Assembly (NCBI GenBank): GCA_025966225.1
Contig: JAOPVI010000363.1
Span: 1-40,302 of the forward strand
Reading direction: 5' to 3'
From: Mycobacterium sp.
GTDB taxonomy: Bacteria; Actinomycetota; Actinomycetes; Mycobacteriales; Mycobacteriaceae
Length of the DNA: 40,302 nt
Shown: one piece after another, positions 26,454-35,313 of the stretch
Layout: every line of letters begins with the position of its first letter
Position numbering within the stretch: position 1 is the first letter of the stretch
The notes under the pieces: generated by a model
What the model saw: only the letters and a program-made list of their open reading frames with translations
The model's database searches: none
What the model was told of the DNA's origin: nothing
Translations under genes and position numbers: made by a program

Positions 26454-27290
26454 CTAGCGCGCGAGCAGCTCGCGGAGGCGATCCGCGAAGACGCCAGGAG
26501 CACTAATGAAGCCGCCATGGTCGCCGGGGAATTCGACGGCGGTGGTGCCGAGCAGCTCGCACAGTGCCGTCGAGGTGCGGTGGGTGACCAGGTGACCGGA
26601 GTCGGCTCCGATCCCGACGACGATCCGTTGGGCACCCGACTCGAGCGCAGCCACGTCGGGCACGTACCGGGCCGTGTCGCGCAGCTCGTGATCGAAGAAG
26701 CGCGCCGAGTCCGCGAGTTGCTTGGCCCGCTCCTCCGGGGTGGGCTCTGGTCCCGGCGGGGGACCGACGTTCGGATCTGACATGTCGAACCCCGCGTGGC
26801 TCATGAACGCGAACCACGCGGCTTCTGGTCCGTGGTCGTGGAACGCGGCGATGATGTCGTCAGTGCCTGCGCGCTGCTGTTCGGCGTCGGGGAGCAGTTC
26901 CAGCAGCGGCGGCTCGTGGGCGACGAGCGTGCGCACGCGGCCTGGATGCCTGGTGACGAGCGCCAGGCCGGTGACCGCCCCGCCACTGGAGCCGAACACG
27001 TCGGCTGATTCAGCGCCGAGCGCGTCGAGGATGGCGGCCACGTCGTCGGCACGCAGGTCGGGCGTCGCGTCCTGGGCTGGGTCGTCGATGGTGCTGCCCG
27101 CTAGCCCGCGGGGGTCGTAGGTGACGACGGTGTGAGCGCTTGCCATGGCGTGGGCGAGCGGAGCGAAGTCAGCGGCCGCCATTGGTGAGCCGATGACTAG
27201 CAACAAGGGTCCGGCCCCGCGCACCTCGTAGTGCAGTTGCGCGCCGGGAACGTCGAGCGAGTGGGACACGAGTCCGTCAGTCATTGTCAT
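26454..27290 (-). CDS. Alpha/beta hydrolase fold protein (Rv3312c-like position)
   Basis: 278 residues from ATG 27290; ATG 27284 is also possible. Fold landmarks are LLLVIGSP (oxyanion region, about 29-36), VVTYDPRGLAGS, the nucleophile elbow GSSGGAVTGLAL with the central Ser, VAHEPPLLELL, and the C-terminal GDHGGF with the catalytic His. A possible cap domain (EAAWFAFMSHAGFDM) lies in the middle. Such proteins are esterases, lactonases or peroxidase-like hydrolases; the substrate is not evident. It starts 40 bases after the PucR regulator on the same strand and may be cotranscribed with it. In position it equals Rv3312c of M. tuberculosis. Confidence 0.85.
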   Translation of the reverse strand: MTMTDGLVSHSLDVPGAQLHYEVRGAGPLLLVIGSPMAAADFAPLAHAMASAHTVVTYDPRGLAGSTIDDPAQDATPDLRADDVAAILDALGAESADVFGSSGGAVTGLALVTRHPGRVRTLVAHEPPLLELLPDAEQQRAGTDDIIAAFHDHGPEAAWFAFMSHAGFDMSDPNVGPPPGPEPTPEERAKQLADSARFFDHELRDTARYVPDVAALESGAQRIVVGIGADSGHLVTHRTSTALCELLGTTAVEFPGDHGGFISAPGVFADRLRELLAR

Positions 27291-27330
27291 GCCCGGATAG
27301 ACCGGCGACCGCGCCGAAACTCATCGACCC

Positions 27331-28833
27331 TCACTGCCGCGGCGTGAGCAGCTCCCTCGCCCGGAGGGCCAGCCAGAACTCGGCGATGGCGGCGCTGTCG
27401 GTGATCCGGCGGCCGGTGAGCTCTTCGATGCGCTGCATTCGGTACACCACGGTCTGGCGATGGACGTCGAGCTTCGTCGCCGTCTTCACCCACGACCGGT
27501 CACACAGCAGGTAGGCGTCCAGGGTGCGGACCATGTCGCTCGACCGCGCATTGTCGTAGGCCAGCAACGGGCCGAGCACCCGGTCCACCACGACCTGTGC
27601 CTCCTCGGTGTCGCGCAGCACGGACAGCATCGTGGCGTCTGCGTAGCGCGCAGTGCGGTCGGGCGCGCTCTCCGCCACGCGCATCGCCCAGGTGGCTTCC
27701 CGGACGGCTGCTTGCCCGCGTCGTGGGTGCGCGAGCGGGTCGCTGGCGCCGATTGCCGCGGCCTCGCCGACGCGATGTCGCACGGCCGACAACGGGCGGT
27801 CGCCGGCCGGGATGAGTCCATACAGGACGGGCCCACGGCGCAGCAGCAGATGTGGCACCTGTCGTCTGCCCAGGCTGAGGTGCAGGTGGCGCTCGGCGGC
27901 AGGTGACGCACCCGAGATTGCGACGAGGGTGCTGCCTGCGGGCCGCAGGCCCTGTTCGGTGAGCATGCGGTCGGCCTCTCGTCCTGTGAGGCGGCCGTCG
28001 CACAGCGAAGCCATCACCTCGGCGCCGATTCTACGGTCGTGCTCGCGCCGCGCGTTCTGCTGAGCCAGCAACACGGCGACCGCCGATGCGAGGTGTTGCA
28101 GCTGCACGACGTCGGGCGGTGCCGCGCGAAACTCGTAGGCCACCAACACGGTTGGTTCCTCATCGGGCACCTCGACGGCCAGCGCCCGATGATCGTCCAC
28201 CGCGACGTGCAGCACTCCGGGCACCGCTCCTCGACGCCCGGCAATGTCGTCGACCAACGCCGAGCGGAGGTGCTCGGGCACTCGGGCCGACGCGTCGAGC
28301 ACGACATCGCCCGTGGTGGAGTCGAGGACCGCGAGTCGGCACGCTACGTCCCGGCTGAGTTGGCTGAGCGCACTCTCCGAACCCGGATGGTTCACCGACT
28401 GGCGGATCACCTGGTACACCCGCTCGGTGACCGCGATCCGCCGCCCCTCCGCGTCCCCGGACCCACCCGCCACCGCGCGTCCAATTGCCGCGAACCCCAC
28501 CGAGTACGGAACCACCAGGATGGGAAAGTTCAGCTTCTCGGCAAGGTCGACCACCGCCGCCGTGAGTTCTGGCGTCGCGGAATCCAATCCGATCACGATG
28601 CCGCAAATGCCCTTGTCGGCGAGGCCGCGGATGAGCGCGGTCTGGCCACGCGAAGCATCGGGAAGCGTGCACCCGTTCTTCATGAGCAGTTCGCCGCCTG
28701 CGAGCCACGACCACGGCTCCTCGAGGTCGGACGTCTGTGCCCACGAAACCGGGCTGTCCAGCCCGGCCGCTCCCGCTCGCACTTCAAGGCGCAGGTGTGG
28801 AGTATCGACGAGGTCGGCGAGTCGGTAGGTCAT
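27331..28833 (-). CDS. PucR-family transcriptional regulator
   Basis: 500 residues with the three-part PucR layout. The N-terminal ligand domain (about 1-125) includes GLDSPVSWAQTSDLEEPWSWLAGGELLMKNG. A middle GAF/GGDEF-like region carries the variable sensor. The C-terminal helix-turn-helix TLDAYLLCDRSWVKTATKLDVHRQTVVYRMQRIEELTGR is about residues 422-465. PucR proteins control catabolism of purines, GABA, proline and other nitrogen compounds, typically activating adjacent transporter and enzyme genes when substrate is present. Here it is divergent from the APC permease operon with a 270-base gap holding a TCTAGA dyad. This placement makes it the probable regulator of that operon. Confidence 0.93.
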   Translation of the reverse strand: MTYRLADLVDTPHLRLEVRAGAAGLDSPVSWAQTSDLEEPWSWLAGGELLMKNGCTLPDASRGQTALIRGLADKGICGIVIGLDSATPELTAAVVDLAEKLNFPILVVPYSVGFAAIGRAVAGGSGDAEGRRIAVTERVYQVIRQSVNHPGSESALSQLSRDVACRLAVLDSTTGDVVLDASARVPEHLRSALVDDIAGRRGAVPGVLHVAVDDHRALAVEVPDEEPTVLVAYEFRAAPPDVVQLQHLASAVAVLLAQQNARREHDRRIGAEVMASLCDGRLTGREADRMLTEQGLRPAGSTLVAISGASPAAERHLHLSLGRRQVPHLLLRRGPVLYGLIPAGDRPLSAVRHRVGEAAAIGASDPLAHPRRGQAAVREATWAMRVAESAPDRTARYADATMLSVLRDTEEAQVVVDRVLGPLLAYDNARSSDMVRTLDAYLLCDRSWVKTATKLDVHRQTVVYRMQRIEELTGRRITDSAAIAEFWLALRARELLTPRQ

Positions 28834-28998
28834 CGAGCACCTCGTTTCAGGTCAGGCAACGGCGGAGTTCACCAGCGCGCAACACGTGCACCCGCGCTGC
28901 GGCCACTCCTTGACCGATGGCATAAGACCAGGTCAGGTGAGCGGACAGGCGAAGGCGCCCGGCGGCGACTACGACATCGGAGTTCCGAACACCTTGAA

Positions 28999-29016
28999 TC
29001 TAGATGATTGTCTAGA
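28999..29016. promoter_or_regulatory. TCTAGA dyad, candidate PucR operator
   Basis: Two TCTAGA hexamers (28999-29004 and 29011-29016), each a palindrome, are spaced 12 bases centre to centre, about one helical turn. They lie 88 bases before the permease ATG in an AT-richer patch of the PucR/APC divergent region. This is the only strong dyad I see there. Binding by PucR is inferred from position only. Confidence 0.4.
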
Positions 29017-29103
29017 AGAGCTCAGAAAATTCAGACGATCAACCAGTTCCCTTTTGGCCTGGCCGAGGCCGAAGGTCGCTGCAACCACATCGAAGGAGCA
29101 GCG

Positions 29104-30579
29104 ATGACTGATCCCACTACCAGCCCCCCAACGGTGGCCGCCACTGCGCCCGAGCGACTGAGTCGAGGTTTCAGCTTCCGGTCGGCGTTGTCGCTCGCGT
29201 TCGCCGACGTTTCGCCGATCGCGGCGGTGTACGCCATCTTCACTCTCGGCCTGTTCGCCGCCGGGCCGAAGTTCTTCTGGGCGTTCCCGATCGTCCTCAT
29301 CGGCCAGTTGCTCGTCGCCGGCGTCTTCGGCGAACTGGCGTCGCGGTGGCCCTACGCGGGCAGCGTCTACCAGTGGTCGCGACACGTCCGCGGAACGACC
29401 TGGGGTTGGGCCGCCGCGTGGGCGTACATGTGGGGCCTGACCATCGCACTGGGCACGCTGTCGTACGCGGCGAGCGGATTCCTGTTGCAGATCTTCGGGA
29501 TCGTCGAGCCATCCCGGTGGCAGACCGCGACCGTTGCGGTCATCATCATCGCGTTCGGCACTGTCGTCAACATGGTGGGCCGCAAGGTGTTGAAGGTCAT
29601 GGTCGCGATCAGCATCATCTGTGAGGTGGTCGGCTCGCTCGGGCTGGGCACCGTACTGCTGGTGTTCTACCGCGAGAATCCTTTCTCCGCACTGTTCTCC
29701 AGCGCGGGGATCCCCGACGCGGCGTCCTGGACGTCTGGCCCGATGCTGCTCGCCATTGCCTTCGTCGGCTGGTCCTTCTTGGGTTTCGAGGCCGCCGGAT
29801 CGATCGCCGAGGAGGTCGACGAACCCGAGCGCAACGTGCCGAAGGCGATCATCCTTGGGCTGTTGCTCGTCGGCTTGGTCGTCATGTTCTCAAGTGCCGC
29901 ACTGATTCTCGCCATCCCGAACCTGAACGAGGTGGTGGCCTCCCAGTCGGGCGACGTGGTGGCCGAGACGCTGACGGCACACCTCGGGGCGGGTGTGACG
30001 AAGCCGCTGCTCGCGATGTTCGTCATCGGCTTCATCTCGAGTTTCCTCGCGGTGCAGGCGGCGGTGTCACGGTGCATCTGGGGCGCCGCTCGGGATCGCA
30101 GCCTGCCCGGGTCGAAGGTGCTCGGCGGGCTCGCGGGTCCGGAGCGGTTGCCGGTCAACGCGATTGCGCTGACCGCGGTCGTCGCCGTGGTGTTCATCCT
30201 GCTGGCCGGTTCGCAGTTCTACAACATCCTGGTCAACTTCAACATCATCGGCTTCTACATCGCGTTCGGGGTGCCCGTGATCGGTGCGGCGATCGCCCGG
30301 CTGACCGGTAAGTGGACGCCGGGGCCGTTCAACCTCGGCAGGTGGGGCGCTCCGATCACCTACGTGGCGTCACTCTGGATCATCTTCGAGACCGTCAACG
30401 TAGCGTGGCCGCGGACCCAGCCAGGACAACCGTGGTTCATCAACTGGGCCAGCGTGCTCACCACGGTCGTGCTCGCGGCAGTCGGCATCGCGACCTATCT
30501 GACGGTCCGCCGAAACATCGAGGCTCCCGTCGGCGAGCGATTCGCGCAGGAGTCGGACGCCGCCTCGTCCGGACCCTGA
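29104..30579 (+). CDS. APC-superfamily amino acid/polyamine permease
   Basis: 491 residues from ATG 29104, preceded by GAAGGAG at a good distance; an in-frame start farther up at 29008 lacks a ribosome site. It has about 12 membrane spans. The first, SLAFADVSPIAAVYAIFTLGLFAAGP, holds the broken-helix substrate site of the family. Others include FWAFPIVLIGQLLVAGVFGELASRWPYAGSVYQW (the conserved G-E-L-A-S-R-x-P-x-A-G-S-V-Y-x-W motif), WSFLGFEAAGSIAEEVDEPERNVPKAI and the C-terminal pairs. APC carriers move amino acids, polyamines or guanidino compounds. It heads a five-gene coupled operon ending in hydrolases, so it probably imports their substrate. Its stop TGA overlaps the next ATG. Confidence 0.92.
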   Translation: MTDPTTSPPTVAATAPERLSRGFSFRSALSLAFADVSPIAAVYAIFTLGLFAAGPKFFWAFPIVLIGQLLVAGVFGELASRWPYAGSVYQWSRHVRGTTWGWAAAWAYMWGLTIALGTLSYAASGFLLQIFGIVEPSRWQTATVAVIIIAFGTVVNMVGRKVLKVMVAISIICEVVGSLGLGTVLLVFYRENPFSALFSSAGIPDAASWTSGPMLLAIAFVGWSFLGFEAAGSIAEEVDEPERNVPKAIILGLLLVGLVVMFSSAALILAIPNLNEVVASQSGDVVAETLTAHLGAGVTKPLLAMFVIGFISSFLAVQAAVSRCIWGAARDRSLPGSKVLGGLAGPERLPVNAIALTAVVAVVFILLAGSQFYNILVNFNIIGFYIAFGVPVIGAAIARLTGKWTPGPFNLGRWGAPITYVASLWIIFETVNVAWPRTQPGQPWFINWASVLTTVVLAAVGIATYLTVRRNIEAPVGERFAQESDAASSGP

Positions 30580-31262
30580 TGTCCCGCAACGTCATTGTCA
30601 CCGGCGCGGCATCGGGCATCGGCGCCGCCGTCGCCGACATGCTGCGTGACGACGGCTGGAGCGTGGCAGGTGTCGACCTGGTCGACGCCTGCGAATACGT
30701 CGCGGATGTCTCCGACCCGGTCGCCGTGAGCGACGTGGTCGGCCGGATCACCGGCGACGTCGGTGCGGTCGACGCGCTGGTCTCGGCGGCCGGACACTAC
30801 GACATGACGCCCGTGTCGGACATCACCGCAGCTGCGTTGCATCGCATGCTGCGCGTGCACCTCGGCGGGCTGAGGAACACCGCGCGGGCGGTGTTGCCGT
30901 CGATGCTGGCCCGCGGGGCTGGCGCGATCGTCGCGGTGACGTCCGAGCTCGCGATCGGAGGGGGCGACGGCGACGCGCACTACGCGGCGGCAAAGGGAGC
31001 GGTCATCGGGTTGGTCCGCAGTCTTGCCGCCGAAGTCGCGGCTCGCGGCGTCCGGGTCAACGCGGTGGCTCCCGGCCCGACGGACACCCCGCTGTTGGCC
31101 GCGGATTCGCCTTGGCGTGCGCCGGAATACCTTGCGACACTGCCGAACCGCCGTTTGACGCAACCCGAGGAGGTCGCGCGCGTCGTACACTTTCTGCTCG
31201 ACGACGACGCCGCGTACTGCAACGGCGAAGTGATCTCGCCCAACGGCGGGGCGGTGATCTGA
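30579..31262 (+). CDS. Short-chain dehydrogenase/reductase, first of two
   Basis: 227 residues from ATG 30579, overlapping the permease stop by one base (TGATG). The classical SDR features are the cofactor motif TGAASGIG at the N-terminus, an aspartate at the end of the second strand (GVDLVD) suggesting NAD rather than NADP, the AAG motif in LVSAAGHYD, and the catalytic S, Y and K in VTSELAIGG...HYAAAKGA. The C-terminal PNGGAVI is typical. It would oxidise a hydroxy group or reduce a keto group in the pathway of this operon. It is slightly shorter than the usual 250 residues. Substrate unknown. Confidence 0.9.
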   Translation: MSRNVIVTGAASGIGAAVADMLRDDGWSVAGVDLVDACEYVADVSDPVAVSDVVGRITGDVGAVDALVSAAGHYDMTPVSDITAAALHRMLRVHLGGLRNTARAVLPSMLARGAGAIVAVTSELAIGGGDGDAHYAAAKGAVIGLVRSLAAEVAARGVRVNAVAPGPTDTPLLAADSPWRAPEYLATLPNRRLTQPEEVARVVHFLLDDDAAYCNGEVISPNGGAVI

Positions 31263-32026
31263 TGGCGGACAAGCCGTTGCGGGGCCGCCGCGCGCTGGTC
31301 ACCGGTGCCGCGCGGGGGATCGGCGCGGCCATCGCCCGCAGGCTCGCTGCCGACGGCGCCGACGTCGGCGTGAACGATCGCACCTCCAGCGACGGCCTTG
31401 AAGCGCTGGTCGCCGAGCTCGGCGGGTTCCCCGCGGTGTTCGACATCTCGGAACCCGATGTCGCGGAGTCCATCGCAGCCATCGACCAACAGCGCGGCCC
31501 GGTCGACATCCTGGTCTGCAACGCGGCGTACATGACCATGGCACCGTTCAGCTCAGACGACGAGGCCGACTGGTGGAAGGTCGTCGACACCAACCTCGCG
31601 GGCACGTTCCGAGTCATCCAGGCCGCGCTGCCCGGAATGCGCCGCATGGGCGGAGGGAACGTCGTCGTCATCGCCTCCGAGTGGGGGGTCATCGGTTGGC
31701 CGCAGGCGAGCGCATACTCGGCCTCGAAGGCCGGCCTGATCGCGCTCACCAAGACGCTGGGTCGCGAACTCGCCCCTGAGCGCATCACGGTGAATGCAAT
31801 CGCCCCTGGCGTCGTCGACACCCCGCAGCTTCAGGTGGATGCCGAGGACGCAGGCGTCACCCTCGACGAGATGCGGCGGCGCTATGCTGCGGACATTCCG
31901 GCGGGCCGCCTCGGTCGCGCCGATGAAATTGCTTCGGCGGCAGCACTTCTCGCTCGTAGTGACATCGCAGCCATGGTGGGTCAGACGCTGCAGATCAACG
32001 GAGGATCGACACGGTGCCGGGTGTGA
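31262..32026 (+). CDS. Short-chain dehydrogenase/reductase, second of two
   Basis: 254 residues from ATG 31262, again TGATG with the gene before. Cofactor motif TGAARGIG near residues 15-22, NAD-type acidic residue in [15 protein letters not shown] as the structural NAG-like motif, and the catalytic [20 protein letters not shown] with Ser, Tyr and Lys. The tail [11 protein letters not shown] is typical of 3-oxoacyl-ACP-reductase-like SDRs, which are often misnamed. The two SDRs are clearly different from each other, so they may act on successive intermediates or form a heteromer. The 3' end overlaps the ureohydrolase start by 13 bases. Confidence 0.9.
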   Translation: MADKPLRGRRALVTGAARGIGAAIARRLAADGADVGVNDRTSSDGLEALVAELGGFPAVFDISEPDVAESIAAIDQQRGPVDILVCNAAYMTMAPFSSDDEADWWKVVDTNLAGTFRVIQAALPGMRRMGGGNVVVIASEWGVIGWPQASAYSASKAGLIALTKTLGRELAPERITVNAIAPGVVDTPQLQVDAEDAGVTLDEMRRRYAADIPAGRLGRADEIASAAALLARSDIAAMVGQTLQINGGSTRCRV

Positions 32027-32976
32027 GCGACGACGACGTCAAGGGTCCGGTCGACGGGCAGGCTGTGCCGCGGTATGCGGGACTGACGACCTTTGCGCGG
32101 CTGCCGCGCCGCGAGGACGTCACCCGTTGCGACGTGGCCGTAGTCGGCATCCCGTTCGACTCCGGCGTCACATACCGACCGGGTGCCAGGTTCGGCCCAT
32201 CCCACATTCGTCAGGCGTCGCGTCTGCTCCGGCCGTACAACCCAGAGCTGAAGGTGTCGCCGTTCGCGCATCAGCAGGTGGTCGACGCGGGCGACATGGT
32301 GGCCAACCCCTTCGACATCGGTACTGCGGTCGCTGAAATCGAGCAGCAGGCAACCGAGCTCATCGAGGCAGGTGCACGGCTGGTGACGCTCGGCGGGGAC
32401 CACACCATCGCCTACCCGCTGCTGCGCGCGCACCACCGCCGTTACGGCCCCGTCGGTCTGCTCCACTTCGATGCGCACCTCGACACGTGGGACACCTACT
32501 TCGACGCCCCCGTCACGCACGGCACTCCGTTCCGCCGGGCGGCCGAGGAGGGCCTGTTCGTCCCCGGCCACAGTGCGCACGTTGGCATCCGCGGATCGCT
32601 CTATACCCCAGATGATCTCGTCGACGATCAAGGCTTCGGATTCACCGTCGTGCACTGTGCCGAGTTCGAGCAACGCACCACCGCCGACGTCATCGAGCAG
32701 TTGCGCATGGCCATCGGCGAGCGGCCGCTGTACGTCTCGGTCGACATCGACGTACTCGACCCCGCCCACGCGCCCGCGACCGGAACACCGGAAGCCGGAG
32801 GGATGACCAGCCGCGAACTGCTGGCGATCGTGCGGGGACTGGACGGTCTGGATCTGGTCGGCGCTGACATCGTCGAGGTTTCGCCGGCCTACGACCACGC
32901 CGAAATTACCGGCGTTGCCGCGGCTAATCTCGCTTACGAGTTCATCTCACTGCTCGCCAGGAGGTCAGAATCGTGA
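32014..32976 (+). CDS. Agmatinase/guanidinobutyrase-family ureohydrolase
   Basis: 320 residues from GTG 32014. The dimanganese ureohydrolase ligands are all there: H130 in GGDHT, D153, H155 and D157 in FDAHLD, and D244 and D246 in [16 protein letters not shown] and [12 protein letters not shown] are common to agmatinase, guanidinobutyrase and guanidinopropionase. The enzyme would remove urea from a guanidino compound, leaving the matching amine: putrescine from agmatine, or GABA from 4-guanidinobutanoate. Arginase is less likely, given the agmatinase-type loops. Which substrate applies cannot be decided by eye. It overlaps both neighbours (13 bases at the start; GTGA at the end). Confidence 0.9.
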   Translation: MPGVSDDDVKGPVDGQAVPRYAGLTTFARLPRREDVTRCDVAVVGIPFDSGVTYRPGARFGPSHIRQASRLLRPYNPELKVSPFAHQQVVDAGDMVANPFDIGTAVAEIEQQATELIEAGARLVTLGGDHTIAYPLLRAHHRRYGPVGLLHFDAHLDTWDTYFDAPVTHGTPFRRAAEEGLFVPGHSAHVGIRGSLYTPDDLVDDQGFGFTVVHCAEFEQRTTADVIEQLRMAIGERPLYVSVDIDVLDPAHAPATGTPEAGGMTSRELLAIVRGLDGLDLVGADIVEVSPAYDHAEITGVAAANLAYEFISLLARRSES

Positions 32977-33842
32977 ACGTGCCAGCCGTCCCCGTCGAAT
33001 GGCCCGGGACCGCACGGGCTGCGGCGTCGTTCAGCTTCGACGTCGACGCCGAATCGGCGATGCTGGCCGTCGATCACGGTCACGCGCAACGAATGTCCGC
33101 GATCAGCCATCAGGCGTACGGACCGCTGGCCGGAGTCCCGCGGATCCTGAAAATCCTTGCCAAGCACCAGATCACGTCGACATTCTTCGTCCCCGGTTAT
33201 ACCGCATTGCGCTATCCCGACGTCGTCCGTCGCATCGCGGGGGAAGGGCACGAGATCGCCCATCACGGATACCTGCACGAGGCCATGGCTGGGTTGTCCG
33301 CAGACCAGGAGGCCGCCATCCTCGACCGTGGTTCGGCCGTGTTGGAGGAGGTCACGGGCGTGCGGCCCGTCGGCTACCGGGCGCCCATGTGGGAGTTGAA
33401 CTGGCATTCACCGAAGTTGCTGTGGGACAGGGGATTCCTATACGACAGCTCGCTGATGGACGCTGACCACCCCTACGAGCTCGCCGTCGCGGAGGAGTCG
33501 CTGGTGGAGATTCCGATCCAGTGGGCGCTCGACGATTGGGAGCAGTACTGCTTCGTTCCGGACTTCTCGGGTACCGGGTTGATCGAGAGCCCGGTCAAGG
33601 CCGCCGAGATGTGGCGGCTGGAATTCGATGCGATGCGCGCCGCTGGCGGCTGCTTCGTGTTGACCAATCATCCGTTCCTGTCTGGACGGCCATCGCGGGC
33701 GGCCGCACTCGACGGACTGATCGAGCACGTGTGCTCGCACGACGACGTCTGGGTGACACACCTCGGCGCGATCGCCGAGCATGTCCGCGGGCTCGGGCTG
33801 ACCCCACGCTCGGTGGTTCGACCCGATCCTGCGGACTTCTAG
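32973..33842 (+). CDS. NodB-fold polysaccharide deacetylase-like amidohydrolase (PuuE/cyclic imidase-like)
   Basis: 289 residues from GTG 32973, overlapping the ureohydrolase stop by 4 bases. The NodB metal motifs appear in the cytoplasmic-amidohydrolase form: SFDVDAES with D23 and D25, HHGYLHE with H98 and H102, and GYRAPMWE with R136. There is no signal peptide or membrane anchor, so it does not act on the cell wall. Intracellular relatives include PuuE-type allantoinase, cyclic imidases and acetyl-polyamine deacetylases, all of which split C-N amide bonds. It is the last gene of the coupled PucR-linked operon. An amide or cyclic imide/ureide intermediate is the likely substrate; the exact one is unknown. 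Confidence 0.85.
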   Translation: MNVPAVPVEWPGTARAAASFSFDVDAESAMLAVDHGHAQRMSAISHQAYGPLAGVPRILKILAKHQITSTFFVPGYTALRYPDVVRRIAGEGHEIAHHGYLHEAMAGLSADQEAAILDRGSAVLEEVTGVRPVGYRAPMWELNWHSPKLLWDRGFLYDSSLMDADHPYELAVAEESLVEIPIQWALDDWEQYCFVPDFSGTGLIESPVKAAEMWRLEFDAMRAAGGCFVLTNHPFLSGRPSRAAALDGLIEHVCSHDDVWVTHLGAIAEHVRGLGLTPRSVVRPDPADF

Positions 33843-33849
33843 AAACTCA

Positions 33850-35127
33850 TCACTCCTGGCGCAACCGCGATTCGACGAAGGCCTCCAGCTTGTCCCATTG
33901 TGCGACGGCCTTGGCGTAGGGCGCCGGCGGCTTGCCGACCTTGTCCGGCGAAAGCACGTGCGCGACGTACCGGCCCAGCGGCTGGTCGACGTCCAGCGCG
34001 TCCTCGACTGCGGTGTCCTCTGCGTAATCGCTTACGTCCCTGAGCAACTCGACGGCCAGTTCCAGCTGGTCGCGATCGACCGCGTCGGGGCCGTCGGCGA
34101 GGTCGTCCGAGATGCCGGTCAGCACGTAGATGTTGTCGTCGATGACCTTGATCCGGAGCGAGCCGTCGGTCGCCGCAGTGCGGATGTCCTCGTAGGTGCT
34201 GAACCCCGACAGATCGCTCTCGTGTTCGTCGGCCAGGTAGCGCGCCAGCGTCCGTTCGGAGGTGAACACGCTGATGCGGCCATTGCGCCCCAGGAAGCGC
34301 GGGCTGTCGTCGAAGTAGCAGCGCAGTGTGTGGTAGGTGCCGGAGCCAGTCATCACCCTGATCGGGTCGATGCCGACCTGCACCCAGAAGTCCTCGTGGC
34401 TTCCGAGCAGTTGCCCCTCGGCCTCGGCTTCGAGTGCCTCGGACTCCTCGTCGGTGTCGACCACGTCGTCGATGACGACATCTTCGTCGGCTGAGCCATC
34501 GGACTCGTCGACCTCGTCAAGCTCCGGGGCGGGCTCGGCCAGTTCGGCCTCGGCCTTCTTGGACGCGGCCTCGTCGACGTCGGGCACGGTGATGACCCCG
34601 TCGATGGCGTCGATGATGCCGTCCCAGCTGCGCCCGATGACGGTCTCGATCTCGGCCCAGCGCTTGCGGCCCGTGCGGCCGGCGAAAGCGTCGACGCCGC
34701 CACCAAGGGAGCCCAGCACCGGGTTGCCGTTGAAGAACTTCGCCACCGCGGTCAGGTCGCACACCGACCCGAGGGCCTGCACGATGGCGAGCGCCTTCAA
34801 CAGCGTCTCGACCGTCTCGTCAGTCGGCTTCTCGGCGACCAGTTCGGGCACGCTGACCAGGTCGTGCTGACGGGCCTCCGGAGGATCGAGCAGGTGCGCG
34901 TTCGCCTCGGTCAACGCCGCCCACGCGGGGTGATCGGTGAGGTCGTTGTCCTTGCTCGTCCGGACGAACGCCACCAGATCGGCGACCGACTCGAAGGCGT
35001 AGAGATCCTCGTCCTTGCCGAGGAAGCCTTGCCATTCGTCCTCGTCGTCGCGCCAGAGCGGAGCCCACAACGTGTAGAGATCACCCTTGGTCAGCCCAAG
35101 CCGTACCGGCACGATGTCTGCAGCCAT
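33850..35127 (-). CDS. Conserved mycobacterial protein, Rv3311-like
   Basis: 425 residues from ATG 35127 (MAADIVPVRLGLTKG). No enzymatic motif is recognised. The N-terminal part has repeated short acidic-aromatic units (LWAPLWRDDEDEWQGFLGKDEDLYAFES) and the C-terminal part has a similar set (FLGRNGRISVFTSERTLARYLADEHESDL), suggesting two copies of one domain. They flank a strongly acidic, Ala/Glu/Asp-rich linker at about residues 205-260. That resembles a two-domain scaffold with a disordered bridge. It has no signal peptide and no membrane span. It converges with the NodB-like gene with only 7 bases between stops. In M. tuberculosis the counterpart Rv3311 lies close to the same hydrolase and add genes. 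Confidence 0.78.
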   Translation of the reverse strand: MAADIVPVRLGLTKGDLYTLWAPLWRDDEDEWQGFLGKDEDLYAFESVADLVAFVRTSKDNDLTDHPAWAALTEANAHLLDPPEARQHDLVSVPELVAEKPTDETVETLLKALAIVQALGSVCDLTAVAKFFNGNPVLGSLGGGVDAFAGRTGRKRWAEIETVIGRSWDGIIDAIDGVITVPDVDEAASKKAEAELAEPAPELDEVDESDGSADEDVVIDDVVDTDEESEALEAEAEGQLLGSHEDFWVQVGIDPIRVMTGSGTYHTLRCYFDDSPRFLGRNGRISVFTSERTLARYLADEHESDLSGFSTYEDIRTAATDGSLRIKVIDDNIYVLTGISDDLADGPDAVDRDQLELAVELLRDVSDYAEDTAVEDALDVDQPLGRYVAHVLSPDKVGKPPAPYAKAVAQWDKLEAFVESRLRQE

Positions 35128-35313
35128 GCGGCACAGCCTAACGACGCCGTCTGGAGCACTCGGATGGTCACCGCCTAAAACCATCCTCGAGGCCCGATTC
35201 GCGACTACTGGGAACTGACCAGCGACCGGTCACCAGCGCGGACCCTTGTAGCGAAAGTGCGGGTGGCCCGTCGTCGGAGGTCGTGAAAGCCCTGACCCGC
35301 GTTGACGGTCCGG

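Noticed and set aside
26211..26780. 189-codon plus-strand frame over the palindromic repeats
   Set aside because: It is made of repeat DNA and the reverse strand of the hydrolase gene; no ribosome site or protein motif.
28834..29103. Guanidine (ykkC-type) riboswitch before the permease operon
   Set aside because: I looked for the conserved ykkC core sequences because of the ureohydrolase, and did not find them; only the TCTAGA dyad stands out.
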